This document shows positions 1-10,701 of a DNA stretch of 64,000 nucleotides, piece after piece (position 1 is the stretch's first letter; each line of letters starts with the position of its first letter). The stretch comes from Cordylochernes scorpioides (taxonomy: Eukaryota; Arthropoda; Arachnida; Pseudoscorpiones; Chernetidae), in NCBI GenBank assembly GCA_030710605.1, contig CP092880.1:22774467-22838466 (forward strand), given 5' to 3'. Made by a program: the position numbers and the translations under genes. A model generated the notes under the pieces. That model ran no database searches. It saw nothing but the letters and a program-made list of their open reading frames with translations, and was not told the origin of the DNA.

Positions 1-940
1 GAGAAAATTTCGATATAGAATTTGGAATTTATAGTTAAGTTGGTTTTTTTATGAACTCTCTGATATGTAATTTTTGTCCTTTTGTTTGATTTTAGGTTTG
101 TTTAGACTTACTCTTAATTGCATATTTCTATTTTACTTTTTTGGTGATTAAATGATTGTAAGTAAATTTGATGTAGAAAATAATTAACATAGTTTGAAAG
201 ATGTTATTTGTATTTTCGTGTATCTTGTTATTATAAATGGAACAAGAATGATATCACAAGTTGTTAGGGTTCCCTTGTTCTTAACGGATTTAAAGCCATA
301 TGGCGTTTAACTTCAGAAGACTGTATCTGGTTTTCTTGCCATCAAGGCCTTCTGCAATCAGCACCTCTATTCACTACCCAGGCGACACCCCAATGGTGAT
401 TTCACTACCCAGGCGACCCCCCGATAATGATTCAACCAAAGAAAATAAACCACTACTAATTACCCTCACACATTTATTAAAAAAACTCAATTATATGCAA
501 ATTTGGTCATTAGTCAATATATACAATCACAGAATAATTAAATAAACAAAAGACCTCATAAAACTCAACACAAGTAGAATATGATTTTCACATTGTCACG
601 TAATTTGTCGAAGTAGTTTTTACCCGTTACTCCATTCTTGATTATTATTAAATTGATTTTGCTAAGGTCAAACTCTATCTGTTAATTTTGTGCCTCTTGG
701 ATAATCAATAAACAACAGCACTTCTTCTTTTTCGATCATGGAGACTTATGGAAGCTTACCATACAAGACCATTCCTTTTCCAGGATGATGACAAGATCTC
801 CTTACATCTGCATTTCCAGAGAATACACATGGACGGACACCTAGAATTCATGGGAGCCTCACAAGCTCGGTCTTACTACATTCATGGAAAAAAAATTAAG
901 GAAGTGGAAAGTCTTTGCTATCGCTGGTAGTCTGTTTTTT
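1..940. other. AT-rich DNA without recognised gene
   Basis: Only short ORFs of up to about 80 codons with low-complexity or unrelated translations are present. I see no splice-bounded exon, RNA gene or repeat terminus that I can defend here. Confidence 0.5.
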
Positions 941-1250
941 GAAGGAGACAGAGGTAATTTTGTTCAAACTTGGTTATCTCGTGTCTTCAATAAAGTTCAC
1001 TGTTTTAAAATTACAAAATATTTTCTTAAAATGAGTTTCTTTTTATTAAAAACGCTAGCTTTCAAGCGATAAATAAAAAATAAAAAAAAGAAACTCATTG
1101 TGAGAAAATATTTTGTAATTTTAAAACGTTTTTCACAATTTTATCTTGAATATAGTTCACTGTGTATCAAATATCTTTTATAGTTATTGTCTATATTCCG
1201 GTATACATGGTAAAAGGTACAACTTCCTTAAGTTTTGTCCAAGAGTGTAT
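941..1250 (+). repeat. TTAAG-family repeat with an inserted hairpin
   Basis: The sequence matches the dispersed family that ends in ACTTCCTTAAGTTTTGTCC and recurs near 8.5, 39.2, 41.3, 42.2 and 61.2-62.1 kb. It is split by a fold-back at about 1,004-1,126, whose AT-rich arms (AAAATTACAAAATATTTTC and its complement) face each other around a short loop. No coding capacity is seen. Confidence 0.6.
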
Positions 1251-1347
1251 ATGCAATCCCTATCAAGATTGAAAATTTAATCCATGAATTCGATCTCCAT
1301 GACCTTGTGTAACTAAACAAAATTGGATAATAATTTTTAAAGATATA

Positions 1348-1522
1348 CAGTTAAACCTATCTATAGCGCCCCCTCTTGGGACTCACCAAAATAGGGTGCT
1401 ATAGAGAGGAGGTGCTATAGACAGTTCTTTTAATGTAAATCGGATCGTACTACGTATTTAAAATAGGGTGCTATAGAGAGGAAGGTGCTATTTAGAGGGG
1501 GCGGTATAGACAGGTTTAACTG
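1348..1522. mobile_element. TA-flanked MITE (pogo/Tigger-like)
   Basis: This 175-bp element has inverted ends CAGTTAAACCT ... AGGTTTAACTG and a TA on each side (1,346-1,347 and 1,523-1,524). Internal direct repeats of TAGGGTGCTATAGAGAGGA are present. It has no ORF, so it is a non-autonomous Tc1/mariner-superfamily passenger. The pogo-like assignment rests on the termini alone. Confidence 0.75.
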
Positions 1523-1616
1523 TACTTACATAGGTTGTCCATTAAAACATTTTCTTGATTAAGAGACAGTCAAATACGAGAGATATTTTTATCTCTAAAA
1601 ACAACAACAAAAAAAA

Positions 1617-2110
1617 AACAGGCATTCCATGACCGCTCACATGAATATGTTAGATGGCATATCGCCATCTAGCGGAAAAAAATTCAACTAAACATTGAAT
1701 CAAATTTGTTAAAAATAGTACAAATGTGACACACATTGTACTAGGATAAGGTTCATAAATTAAGAAAAAGGCATTCCGTATCTTACAACTGAGAGTTGCT
1801 AAGAGAGAATCTAGCTTTTCTTGATTAATCAAGAATGAGTGTTTGGCTAATTCTGGAATAATTATAAATCAACGAATAGCTGATATTTATTCCGATAGAT
1901 GGCGAAAGCCATCAGCAACTCTCAGTTGCATGATAAGGAGATGCCTTTTTCTTAATTAATTTAACTTGTTCCATGATATTTTGCCAACCCAATTTCTTAA
2001 TAAATCAATATAATTCAACCATGTACGCGTTTCGGGCTGTTGGCCCTTGTCAGCGTAGTGTAGACTGCTCCTCTATGATCAAAAACGTTATTCTAGAGAC
2101 TTCCTGAGAA
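1617..2110. repeat. Fold-back repeat cluster (GCCATCT family)
   Basis: Overlapping pieces of two related fold-back families are marked by GCCATCTAGCGGAA, TTGATTAATCAAGAA and GATGGCGAAAGCCATCAGC. Similar copies lie at 3,012, 12,440, 37,752, 44,850, 45,459 and 63,320. The segment near 2,020-2,060 contains the arm CGTTTCGGGCTGTTGGCCC, followed by TTGTCAGCG; its complement resembles a hammerhead core with one departure from consensus. Confidence 0.55.
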
Positions 2111-2210
2111 ATCAAAATAAATGGAATACTGACATCTAAATTGCTTATTTGAGCGATCAGGATTTGACAATTTTTGGTTTTGAAATATCAATAATTAAAC
2201 ATTATTATAT

Positions 2211-2632
2211 TGTAACAAAGTATTTAATAATTTTTTTATTTTTATTATAACAGAGTGGTCGAGGGGGGGGGGGGGGGGGAGAAGTCCGACCACACTTCCC
2301 TGCGGTCCTCCCTGGACCCTTGGAATATTTGACCAAATTCTGGTTCGTTTCCAAGGTGACTAACGTGGCAACGGCACCCATTTTCCAATGATTCACCCAA
2401 GATAGTGGATATTGCTGCTGCTGTGATGGAGATGCATGGAGACATCTGAGACTCTTCTTTGGACACGACAACAACTACAACAGAGTGGTCATTTTTATGT
2501 TTATATTTTGCTACTCGTTGTAGATTTCCCTCGTGGCTTATCTTTTGTTCACCATTCATAGTTTTGTTCTTGCCTGAAAAAAATTGCTAACTCATCCTGA
2601 AGTTTTTGTCTTCCCTAATTTTCCACGCGGCA
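2211..2632 (+). mobile_element. Solo LTR (family TGTAACAAAG...GGCA), interrupted
   Basis: The sequence runs TGTAACAAAG to CACGCGGCA and is flanked by ATAT on both sides (2,207-2,210 and 2,633-2,636), as expected for a 4-bp target duplication. Sister copies are at 28,453, 41,804 (minus) and 62,761. A LINE tail splits this copy at 2,261-2,478; without it the LTR is about the size of its sisters. No internal region remains, so it arose by LTR-LTR recombination. Confidence 0.7.
2261..2478 (+). mobile_element. 5'-truncated LINE 3' end with 12-bp target duplication
   Basis: The insert starts at a long G-run and ends in an (ACAAC)-type tail. It is flanked by a perfect 12-bp repeat, AACAGAGTGGTC (2,249-2,260 and 2,479-2,490), the signature of target-primed reverse transcription. 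Just before the stop it reads SPKIVDIAAAVMEMHGDI, almost identical to the C-terminus of the LINE at 26.5 kb. It lies inside a solo LTR and is therefore younger than that LTR. Confidence 0.8.
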
Positions 2633-2689
2633 ATATATTTTCTTATTTTCACATATTTTTATCTCTATAGAATAATACACACATACAGA

Positions 2690-3005
2690 TTTATTAAGAC
2701 AACCGGTTTTATACAGATTCACCACAGGAAGAAAGAATAGATAGAGCGCCTATACTCCAGGCAGCACAGAACCCAACAACAGCCTCAAGGTTCGGGACAT
2801 GTCCAGTAGCCACAGATTCCACAGTACCAATCCCTATATACACACACAACTTTATTAAGATCACCGGTCTCATACAGATTCACCACAGGAAGGAAGCACA
2901 GATAGATTTCCTATACTCCAGGCAGTACAGAACCCAACAACTGCCTCCAGGTCCGACACATGTCCAGTAGCAGCAGAATCCACCGTGCATAGGTTAGCGT
3001 ATCAT
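2690..3005 (-). repeat. Two tandem copies of a SINE-like repeat (family F)
   Basis: Two roughly 155-bp units in minus orientation carry the same sequence as the plus copies at 10,203-10,605 and 58,031-58,225. In sense they end in CTGGTCTTAATAAAGCTTT, so each carries a polyadenylation-like AATAAA. There is no ORF. It could be the 3' end of an unidentified LINE rather than an independent SINE. Confidence 0.6.
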
Positions 3006-3011
3006 TGAAAA

Positions 3012-3462
3012 GGCGAATGTGTTAAGAAAAAGGCATCTCCTTATCGTGCAACTAAAAGTTGCTGATGGTCTGCGCCATCTATCGGAATAAATATCAACTA
3101 ATCATTGATTTTTAATTATTCCGAAATGTCCAAATACCCATTCTTAATTAATCAAGAAAAGCTAACCATGTATGCGTTTGGTGCTGTTGGACCTCATCAG
3201 CGTGATGCAAGCTGTACCTCAACGACCAAAAACTGGTCATTCAGGCATCCTGAAAAAAACATGAAACGGGCCAAAATTGCGTGAGACCGCGACACATGTT
3301 AAACACGTCCGTGGTTAGCTTTTCTTGATTAATCAAGAATGGGTATTTAGCCAATTCTGGAATAATTAAAAATCAATAAATAGTTGATATTTATTCCGAT
3401 AGATGGCGCACTCCATCAGAAACTTTCAGTTACACGATAAGTAGATGCCTTTTTCTTAATTT
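3012..3462. repeat. Fold-back element with hammerhead-like centre
   Basis: Two arms begin AAGAAAAAGGCATCTCC on one side and its complement on the other. They carry GCCATCTATCGGAATAAAT and the ATTAATCAAGAA junction. About 140 bp of non-palindromic DNA sits between them. On the minus strand this centre reads CTGATGA (3,194-3,200), then a short stem, then AAAC (from 3,179), which resembles a hammerhead stem II module. Confidence 0.6.
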
Positions 3463-3858
3463 ATGAACCTTATCCCATTACAATATCACATATGTACCTT
3501 TTTTCAAACTAACATAGTGTTCCATTTTCGATTTTTTCCATCTAAAAAATTAATAAATGAAGAAAAAAAAAACATCTAGATTACAGAGAATGAAACTCAA
3601 TAGAAAGGAATTCTAATCCGATTTCCTTTTCACTTTCTCATGTTTCTTTTTTTTCTTTTATTTACTTTTCTTTAATTGCTCTTCAAGGGATTAATTGGTG
3701 TACCTTTTACAAAAGGTGAAGGCTGAATGGATATTATAAATAAATATTTCCACAGACAATATAAATCCCATTTAAAAACAATGTATTAAATATCATTTAA
3801 AATAATACTTTACACAATAATTAAACGATACAAATTAATAGCTATATATATATATATA
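3463..3858. other. AT-rich spacer
   Basis: Homopolymer runs and short AT repeats fill this stretch. I see no gene, RNA or element end before the (TA)n tract at 3,844-3,858. Confidence 0.5.
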
Positions 3859-4797
3859 TGTCGTGATCGAATAGAAGGGTGCAACCGTTATACTTACAAT
3901 CCCAAAGAATTAGCTTCGAATCCTGTCGACTTTCTTGCTTTAGCTGTGGTATTTCGGTGGTAGTCTGGTCTGTTGTATTGAGTCGTGGGGAAAGATGATG
4001 ATTGCGCAGTCCTGATGGTGATGAGTGGTAAGGCACACAGAGACAAATCACAGGGGAAGCCGAGGCATCAGAGAGAGGGAACGCAGAGACCCAGTTGCGG
4101 CCGGCGGGCCATCCACTAACGATCTGTCTGCTGCTGCTGTCTGCTATCTTGCATCCACTGAACTGACTGACCACTGCGGGGCAAGCCCTTTTTATATGCT
4201 CAAGTCTTACGTCACCGGACATCTGGAGCCCTGGCGTCGAGGGGACGGTTGACCTTATTTGGCTGCGGGTAAGCCCTGTTACGTCATTTTATTGGCGCCG
4301 CGTTGACGGGGCGATTGACTTCATTGTCTGCGGGGTAAGCCCTTTTGGTTTCTACGTTCCCTCTAGATGTACCTCCTTATTTAATTTGTGGCGTCTACAC
4401 TTTGCTTCAGCGAGCCGAACTAGGACTGCCTCGGCAACCGCGGGCGTCAACCTGACTACGCATGCGCGCGGGACGTCATCAGAGACTCTGGCCACTGACG
4501 CGGTAAACATCTAGGCTAACTCCGGCGGCCGTTACTTCAACCGTTGCTTCTTTTCTATTTTTATATTTCTGGCTTTAAATAAATTAATTTTAATTATAAT
4601 TTTATCAGCAGCCTTTCCACAAGCCACACCAACACATCACGCAACAATCCTACAAATTGAACACTCAAAAACGATACATACAAAGTTAAATTGATTAAAG
4701 GAGGATTGGGTACCATGTTTAAAAGTTCATATTAGAGTAGGGGGTGTAAGAAGAGGTGGTGAGTATTTACACAGGTGTTTATGATTCTTAAATTACC
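3859..4797 (-). repeat. Left long direct repeat (putative LTR)
   Basis: From about 3,912 this repeat matches 7,832-8,452 almost base for base; its first 50 bp have no counterpart in the other copy. It carries a 268-bp solo LTR of another family at 4,387-4,654 that the right copy lacks, giving a clean empty site. The minus strand has TATAAAA upstream of TCAGTC, resembling a core promoter with an initiator. Confidence 0.6.
4387..4654 (+). mobile_element. Solo LTR (family TGTGGCG...CCTACA)
   Basis: This 268-bp insert runs TGTGGCG to TCCTACA between two AATT copies (4,383-4,386 and 4,655-4,658). The paralogous site near 8,310 reads TTATTTAATTGAACACTC without the insert, which proves the boundaries and a 4-bp duplication. 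A second copy, also at AATT, lies at 34,886-35,233. Confidence 0.85.
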
Positions 4798-5687
4798 ACA
4801 GATGGGCCCCCTGCGTTGAAGAATTTAAAAAGGGGCAGCCTGAGTTAAATTCTGGTAGGTGGGAAGTAATTTTTGGGGAAAATTAATTGGGTCAACAAAT
4901 AAAACTATTTACAGGGTGGTAAGAAGTTGCGGTCGACAAGGTTACAGAATGGAAAGATGAAGTAGTAACTGTTAAAAGAATGACAATATGGTGATTAAAT
5001 TGGTTTACAGCAGGATCAGCTTGAGAACATGGGTTTGCAAGGAGTTTTGCTAGGACGTCTTGGAACTAGTTAACAAGGGATAAAAAAAAACTATTGTTCT
5101 CCACTTAGCGGTCTTGGGTGGGAAAAAAAAAAGAAAATAGCGCGATGGTGAGTGAGTGAAAAAAAAATGCCTGCAGAGTATTTAAGCTTGGTGTATGGAC
5201 AAACTACATCAAGGAAATTCCTGCAAGTGTAAAAAAAAAAGTGAACATATAAAAACATAAAGAAAAACATCACATTAAAAAAAACTAACAAAGACATTGG
5301 GTTGCGCTGGTGGTGCAAAGATCCGCTAAGATGGTAAGGTTTGGTGAAAGGCTAGGTAATTTCGTGGTTGTTGAGAGAAAACAATTGTATAAGTTGAGAA
5401 GTGTGAAAAGAAAATGGTGAAACAAAATTAAAATATATCGCTATTTACAAAAGTGGGATAATGGAAAAACATTGATTAAAATTTGTAAGCAAGTCCACTT
5501 TAGGTTTTAAAGATCGCTTGAAAAGATGTTGCAGTGGTTACATAGGGTGAGATAAAAATGTGTGGGTACATAGGTTGACAAACGAATCAGTGTACAGCAT
5601 TGCGACAAGACATTGATTTTAAGGGAGATATTTGCGGGGTAGTATGGTACAACACGTGGAGTACAAATAAAATAAGGTTGGGATAAG

Positions 5688-6354
5688 CTATCTGTGATGT
5701 AAGGGAAATAGTTGTCTGGACGGAGGTGGTGGGGGGGGGGGGGGGGGGGGGGTTCTAAATAGACGTTGAACGGTTTCTCTTATCAAAATCCAGATGATGG
5801 TAAGTAGTTGGAAAATGGCTTCTTGTAGTTGAAAAAATCTTTCAGTTTCTTGTGCGTATATTCTTATGTAGATAAGCGTGATTAGCGGGACGGTGGAGAA
5901 GGGCATTGTTAGCGTGTAAATTAGGAGAATTAAGTGGAGAATAAAAAATGTTTTCATATTATATCCTATATTTTTTATGAGAGAGATTAGATGTGGGCTG
6001 AGCCATTTATGTTGGAGGGTTGATGACTTGGTTTGGGACTGGGTTGGTTCATGATTGATTTGTAGCTGGGGAACTGGGGAAGCATTGTTACTTGAAGTCG
6101 GTTCTACTTGGATTAGGGTAAAAATATTTGGGATTAGAGGTAGCAGAGGTTGGCTGCGGGATGGTTTGCTCGGGAGTTGGTATTCTTGGAACAAGTCCGA
6201 TGAGAGATGTCGGAACGGAAATGAGTCATTGTCTTTGGGTTGAACATAATGGACTTGCATGGTGGGGGGTGCTATATGAGGGACGCTTTCTGTGTAGGGC
6301 CTGAGTGTAATTATTATGTCAGACGTAGTGTTAATTTTGACGGTAGAATGTTTA
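5688..6354 (-). CDS. Unrecognised ORF inside LTR-flanked element
   Basis: The frame is open for about 220 codons; the first ATG is at 6,260 and gives 190 residues. The N-terminal half is Pro/Gln/Ser-rich. It is followed by two adjacent hydrophobic stretches (about residues 100-135, including LHLILLIYTL) and a C-terminal proline run encoded by a G-tract on the plus strand. Two membrane spans would suit an envelope-like or accessory protein, but no family motif is visible and the composition may be fortuitous. The length of the poly-proline run is unreliable because it comes from a homopolymer. Confidence 0.25.
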
Positions 6355-7217
6355 AAGTGGGGACATCAAATTTGTTTTCAGAAAATATGTGTTGATTGTT
6401 ATGCAATAGGAGATTAAATTGGGTCGGAAAATTAGGGTGAGACAATTCAGTTCGCGCATCAGTTAGCTGGCAATTAGGGTTAAAAAGGGTTGTGGGAGAT
6501 TAAAAATAACATGGACATTTTTCTGAAAAGGAATAATTATTTGTGGTTAGTGCATGTGCTGATTGGTTTTGCTATATTTACATTTTGGCAGAAACGTTTT
6601 TAGATATTAACACAGTAAATGAGCAATAGAGTTTAAAATGCAAATTTTTGAAATAATAACTGTTAGTGAAAGGCAAGCCCGCGCGACGAAGAGTAGAACA
6701 GTTTTCAACCAACACCCACGGTGGTGACGTCACGGTCGGCGCGCATGCGCGGCGGCGGTGGTCACGTGGGAAGCACGGGGCGTGGGCCACTTCGAATTCT
6801 GACGGCCAACACGGACTGACTTCCTTCCCAATCCATCCTTTTCAATCGAACATTTTTTAACTTCTTTAATTACTAAAATTAATTTGTAACATAATATTTA
6901 TATCTATATTTATCCTGAATAAAATTTAAAATATCAAGGATGATTAATTGAATCATTCTTTCAATACCAAACGAACCTGTCTTAGTGTACCATTCAAAAA
7001 GTGTACCGAACAATAACATTTTAAGTAATGAAGTTAAATGAGAAAAATATCAAAATATTAAAAGTTAGGGAATTTTAACACAAGATGGAAATGTGAAGTT
7101 ATAAGGTATTGCGGTCATATCGAAAATATAGTGGAAATATGATTTTTTTTTAAATGTTAAAGATAGTTTAATAAAATATTGAAGATGTGATAAAATAGGT
7201 AAACTTAATTTGTTGTT

Positions 7218-7251
<34 letters not shown>

Positions 7252-7483
7252 CTGACTGTTTTACATATGGTGTTAAGAATTTATAGTTGTAAATGGTTAA
7301 ACCTAATTGCAAATTTTCAAAAGTAAACTATGGAATGTGAGATATATTTTAGGTACAAATTACGCAGAGCAAAATAATGTTTAAAAGGATTAAAGGTGGT
7401 GCAATTTAAAAAGCAAATCAACTTTGGTAAAATTGATATTTAAAACTATTTGAGAAAAAGGGATATAACTAAGAAAATAGGCA

Positions 7484-7825
7484 TTATATATTGTATGCGA
7501 AAACTAAAATAGCAGGAAAGTGGGAGTATGGAAGATAGGTAGATAGATATAAAGTACCTTGGAAAGGATGATTCCGGCTTGAGTTGAAAACTTCGGGAGA
7601 TTGCTGGCGTTGAGCGGAAGATGTGATGGCTGGAGATGGAAGGGGGAAGGCATCAAAGGAGGTAAGATCCAGGTCTTGGGGATGAAGGGGTTGCAGTCTT
7701 GCTAGGATGGTTGCCAACTGAAGGATGATGATGCCAAGATGGGGTGGAGGTGTTGTTGGTCCGTGGTCGTTGTTGGGGAACTCTCCGATCTCCTGCTCCC
7801 GGCCTTCTTTTTCGTCTTTGTTCAT
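7484..7825 (-). CDS. Unrecognised ORF next to right LTR
   Basis: This 113-codon ORF begins MNKDEKEGREQEIGE about 10 bp inside the right long repeat, where the first gene of a minus-strand LTR element would start. An acidic N-terminus is followed by a Pro/Leu-rich middle. A possible splice donor (AAG followed by GTACTT) lies near 7,560. No domain is recognised and no partner frame to a pol gene exists. Confidence 0.25.
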   Translation of the reverse strand: MNKDEKEGREQEIGEFPNNDHGPTTPPPHLGIIILQLATILARLQPLHPQDLDLTSFDAFPLPSPAITSSAQRQQSPEVFNSSRNHPFQGTLYLSTYLPYSHFPAILVFAYNI

Positions 7826-7831
7826 CCTGTC

Positions 7832-8452
7832 GACTCTATGTCGAATCCTGTCGACTTTCTTCCTTTAGCTGTGGTATTTCGGTGGTAGTCTGGTCTGTTG
7901 TATTGAGTCGTGAGGAAAGATGATGATTGCGCAGTCGTGATGGTGATGAGTGGTAAGGCACACAGAGACGAATCACAGGGGAAGCCGAGGCATCAGAGAG
8001 AGGGAACGCAGAGACCCAGTTGCGGCCGGCGGGCCATCCGCTAACGATCTGTCTGCTGCTGCTGTCTGCTATCTTGCATCCACTGAACTGACTGACCACT
8101 GCGGGGCAAGCCCTTTTTATATGCTCAAGTCTTACGTCCCCGGACATCTGGCGCCCTGGCGTCGAGGGGACGGTTGACCTTATTTGGCTGCGGGTAAGCC
8201 CTGTTACGTCATTTTATTGGCGCCGCGTTGATGGAGCGATTGACTTCATTGTCTGCGGGGTAAGCCCTTTTGGTTTCTACGTTCCCTCTAGATGCACCTC
8301 CTTATTTAATTGAACACTCAAAAACGATACATACAAAGTTAAATTGATTAAAGGAGGATTGGGTACCATGTTTAAAAGTCCATATTAGAGTAGGGGGTGT
8401 AAGAAGAGGTGGTGAGTATTTACACAGGTGTTTATGATTCTTAAATTACCAC
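7832..8452 (-). repeat. Right long direct repeat (putative LTR)
   Basis: This is the counterpart of 3,912-4,797, with only scattered substitutions and without the solo LTR insertion. It ends in ACCACA before TATATAT. Its low divergence suggests fairly recent formation. Confidence 0.6.
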
Positions 8453-8455
8453 ATA

Positions 8456-8800
8456 TATATTTAAAAGAGATAGAGGCAATTTTGTTCACACTTGGTTATC
8501 TCGTGTATCTTCAATAAAGATCACTGTAATATCTTCCAGAATCTTTTATGCTAAAAGTTACAACTTACTCAAGTTTTGTCTCTGAGTGTATTTCTTTATT
8601 TCTTTTTGAAGCGAGATAGATACATTGAAATATATAAAGCAATAACGCGCCATCTATATATAGCAAATGAAAACATTAAAACGTGATCGTTTCTTTTACA
8701 CATAAATCAGATTCTACTGTCCTTACTGTGATGAGGAAATACTGAGAGGGCTTGGCTCATCAGTAGCTCATCGCAGTAAGAACAGTAAAAATTTGATTAA
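8456..8800. repeat. TTAAG-family remnant and family-P remnant
   Basis: 8,456-8,590 resembles the TTAAG family (TTGGTTATCTCGTG ... AAGTTTTGTC). 8,640-8,790 is a short fold-back piece of family P with GCGCCATCT, CTTACTGTGATG and, on the minus strand, CTGATGAGCCAAGCCCTCTC. Confidence 0.5.
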
Positions 8801-8904
8801 TGGATAATTTCCCGCATCGGGTACTTTTTTTTATTTAAAAATTCATGTATATAAATTTTATTATCAATATTGATTGTGATTAGCTTTTTATCTTCATTTG
8901 CTAA

Positions 8905-9209
8905 GGTAGGTTGGTAGATGAGTGATCTAAACTGTTGGTTTTCACCGCTAAGACCCGGGTTCTATTCCCGCATTAGGCACTTTTTTCAGATAAAAAAAAA
9001 TGCTCCAGTAGCCCCCGAATCTTGCAAAAGTCCAACCCCAACAACGAGTGCAAGTAACCAAACGGGGCTCTGGCACATTTGTACGTGCAAAATCTAACTT
9101 TATTTCACATATGTAGACATATGGTGCACTTACAGTAAAAGCAGTCGCCTACTCCTACCCACCATGATTACCATGGCTTGTACCACGTGTACTATGGATA
9201 AGCAAAAGG
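8905..9209 (+). repeat. tRNA-derived SINE, family A
   Basis: The head is tRNA-like: CCCGGGTTCTATTCCCGC resembles a T-arm with a Pol III B box. The body carries AATCTTGCAAAAGTCCAACC and the tail ends CCACGTGTACTATGGATAAG before an A-rich stretch. Related copies are at 25,976-26,267, 59,375-59,665 and, inverted, 40,829-41,150. The A box is degraded in this copy. No coding function. Confidence 0.75.
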
Positions 9210-9376
9210 AAAACCTAAATTTTTCTGGAGTAATCCTCTTATTCACTAAACATTTCTTAAAATATTTCCTTAAAAATACCTCAAGATGTAAGGTCAACCT
9301 CAATGTTATCAAACCAACATTTAGCTATCCCTTCCAAAAAAAAAAAAAAAGAAGACAACGTTAACCAAACACATTG

Positions 9377-9845
9377 TTTCGTCCCAACCATTATAAAGAG
9401 CAACACGGTTAAAATCTTTTAACCATAGATGGGCAAATTCAGTGGCCTTACCTGAAAAATTAGAGAGCTTCTTGGGTGTTGAAGACATGTGAAAGTGGTA
9501 GCTTGCACACGTGGCTTTTCTTCTACTTCACTCATACCGATGTCGAGCGGCGGCAAGCTTTGCAAACGTCGACTTCTTCTCAAAACGCCGTCCAGATTAA
9601 ATTATCTTGTCGGAATCGTACCCAGCTTCTCCACCAAATGTAGTGATGAAATAATTAGCAAGTCGTATGGCAATTAAGAGCAATTTAATAAGCAAGAGAA
9701 GTTTAACTAAATCAACACTCTACAAACAAAGATAGTTTTTTATATCTCTCTCCCTAATTTACATATTTTGTATTTTTACAATAAAAATATGACAATGGAT
9801 ATATTTACATGAAGTCGGCTTATGCTACAATATTAATTTATTCCT
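9377..9845 (-). mobile_element. LTR plus 5' leader fragment of a Ty3/gypsy-type element
   Basis: On the minus strand an AT-rich LTR-like segment ends in CACTACA at about 9,643. TGGTGGAGAAGCTGG follows almost at once. The same primer-binding-site-like string sits beside the LTR of the gypsy element at 53.5 kb. A short frame beginning MSEVEEKPRVQATTFT could be the start of a gag that breaks off after about 30 codons. The remainder is missing. Confidence 0.5.
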
Positions 9846-10200
9846 AACTGGCCTAGTCCTTATTGTTTGTGGAAGAGCATTATGAAATGCAAATTTTATA
9901 TGTAATTCTACTATCCTTCAAGCTTATGTCCATAGTTTGCTTGAATACCATTTCTGAGATTCCATCTTTCAGTGTAGCATATATAGGCAGAATGATCTAA
10001 GACAGTATTGGAGCTCTAAAGAAGTGGTCTGGAAGATTAAATTGGTGAAAACGCTGGGAGGGTTCACCACTGATGAGCCAAGCCCTCCCAATATTTATTC
10101 CATCGCAGTAAGGACAGTAGAAGTTTGATTTATTTGTGTGAAAGAGACATTCGCGTCTTAATGTGTTAATTTTCTATAGTAATATATAATCGTATTGACA
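9846..10200 (+). repeat. Family P copy
   Basis: The copy starts with the shared 5' segment TTGTTTGTGGAAGAGCATT and contains TTATGTCCATAG. At 10,049-10,095 it has both conserved stems (TTGGT/GCCAA and GGGAGGG/CCCTCCC), then CATCGCAGTAAGGACAGTAG. No ORF. Confidence 0.65.
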
Positions 10201-10202
10201 CT

Positions 10203-10605
10203 AGCCTGTTCAATGATTCGCTAACCTTGAGGTATGCACAAAGGAACGTGTGGCCATTGGACGTGCGTCGGACCTTGAGGCTGTTGTTGGGTTCTGTGTT
10301 GCCTGGAGTATAGGAACTCTATCTATGATACCTTTCTTCCTGTAGTGAATCTGTATAAGACCGCTGGTCTTAATAAAGCTTTGTGTGTGTATATATAATC
10401 GTCTTGACACTAGCCTGTTCAATGATTCGCTAACCATGACGTATGCACGAAGGAACGTGTGGCCATTGGACATGCGTCGGACCAGGAGGCTGTTGTTGGG
10501 TGCTGCGCTGCCTGGAGTATAGGAGCTCCATCTATTAATTCTTCCTGTGGTGAATCTGTATAAGACTGCTGGTCTTAATAAAGCTTTATATGTTTATATA
10601 ATCGT
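10203..10605 (+). repeat. Two tandem family F units
   Basis: Units at about 10,203-10,400 and 10,405-10,605 share GCCTGTTCAATGATTCGCTAA, GCTGTTGTTGGG and TGGTCTTAATAAAGCTTT, each followed by a TG/TA-rich spacer. This is the same family as 2,690-3,005 (minus) and 58,031-58,225. Confidence 0.65.
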
Positions 10606-10701
10606 CTTGAACAAAGATATCTTTTACTTCATTTGTAAAAAAAATCACTTTAAATTAATTATCGTAAAGATAGAGGCTGTCTGGCCGGCATTCATATTTA
10701 T

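Larger units (their letters stand above)
3859..8452 (-). mobile_element. LTR-flanked element of unknown class
   Basis: Two near-identical direct repeats (about 3,859-4,797 and 7,832-8,452) flank about 3.0 kb. The outer ends read TGTCG...ACCACA, with TATATA-rich flanks that could be the target duplication but are low-complexity. No reverse transcriptase, protease or integrase motif was found inside. The largest internal ORFs are both on the minus strand, and the repeat carries a TATAAAA box on that strand (near 8,117), so minus transcription is favoured. An old non-autonomous element or a segmental duplication is possible. The interior holds G-runs, a (CT)n tract at 7,220 and otherwise nothing recognised. 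Confidence 0.5.

Noticed and set aside
2205-2559. Two minus-strand ORFs with a poly-proline tail
   Set aside because: They read the complement of a G-run plus a LINE 3' end; the sense strand is plus.
3842-4252. ORFs repeated at 7,836-8,177 (MSGDVRLEHIKRACP and MVRHTETNHRGSRG)
   Set aside because: They occur in both long direct repeats and overlap antisense to each other; they reflect LTR duplication, not a conserved protein.
6055-6243. Plus-strand ORF overlapping the 5,688-6,354 ORF
   Set aside because: Short, antisense to the longer frame, no motif.
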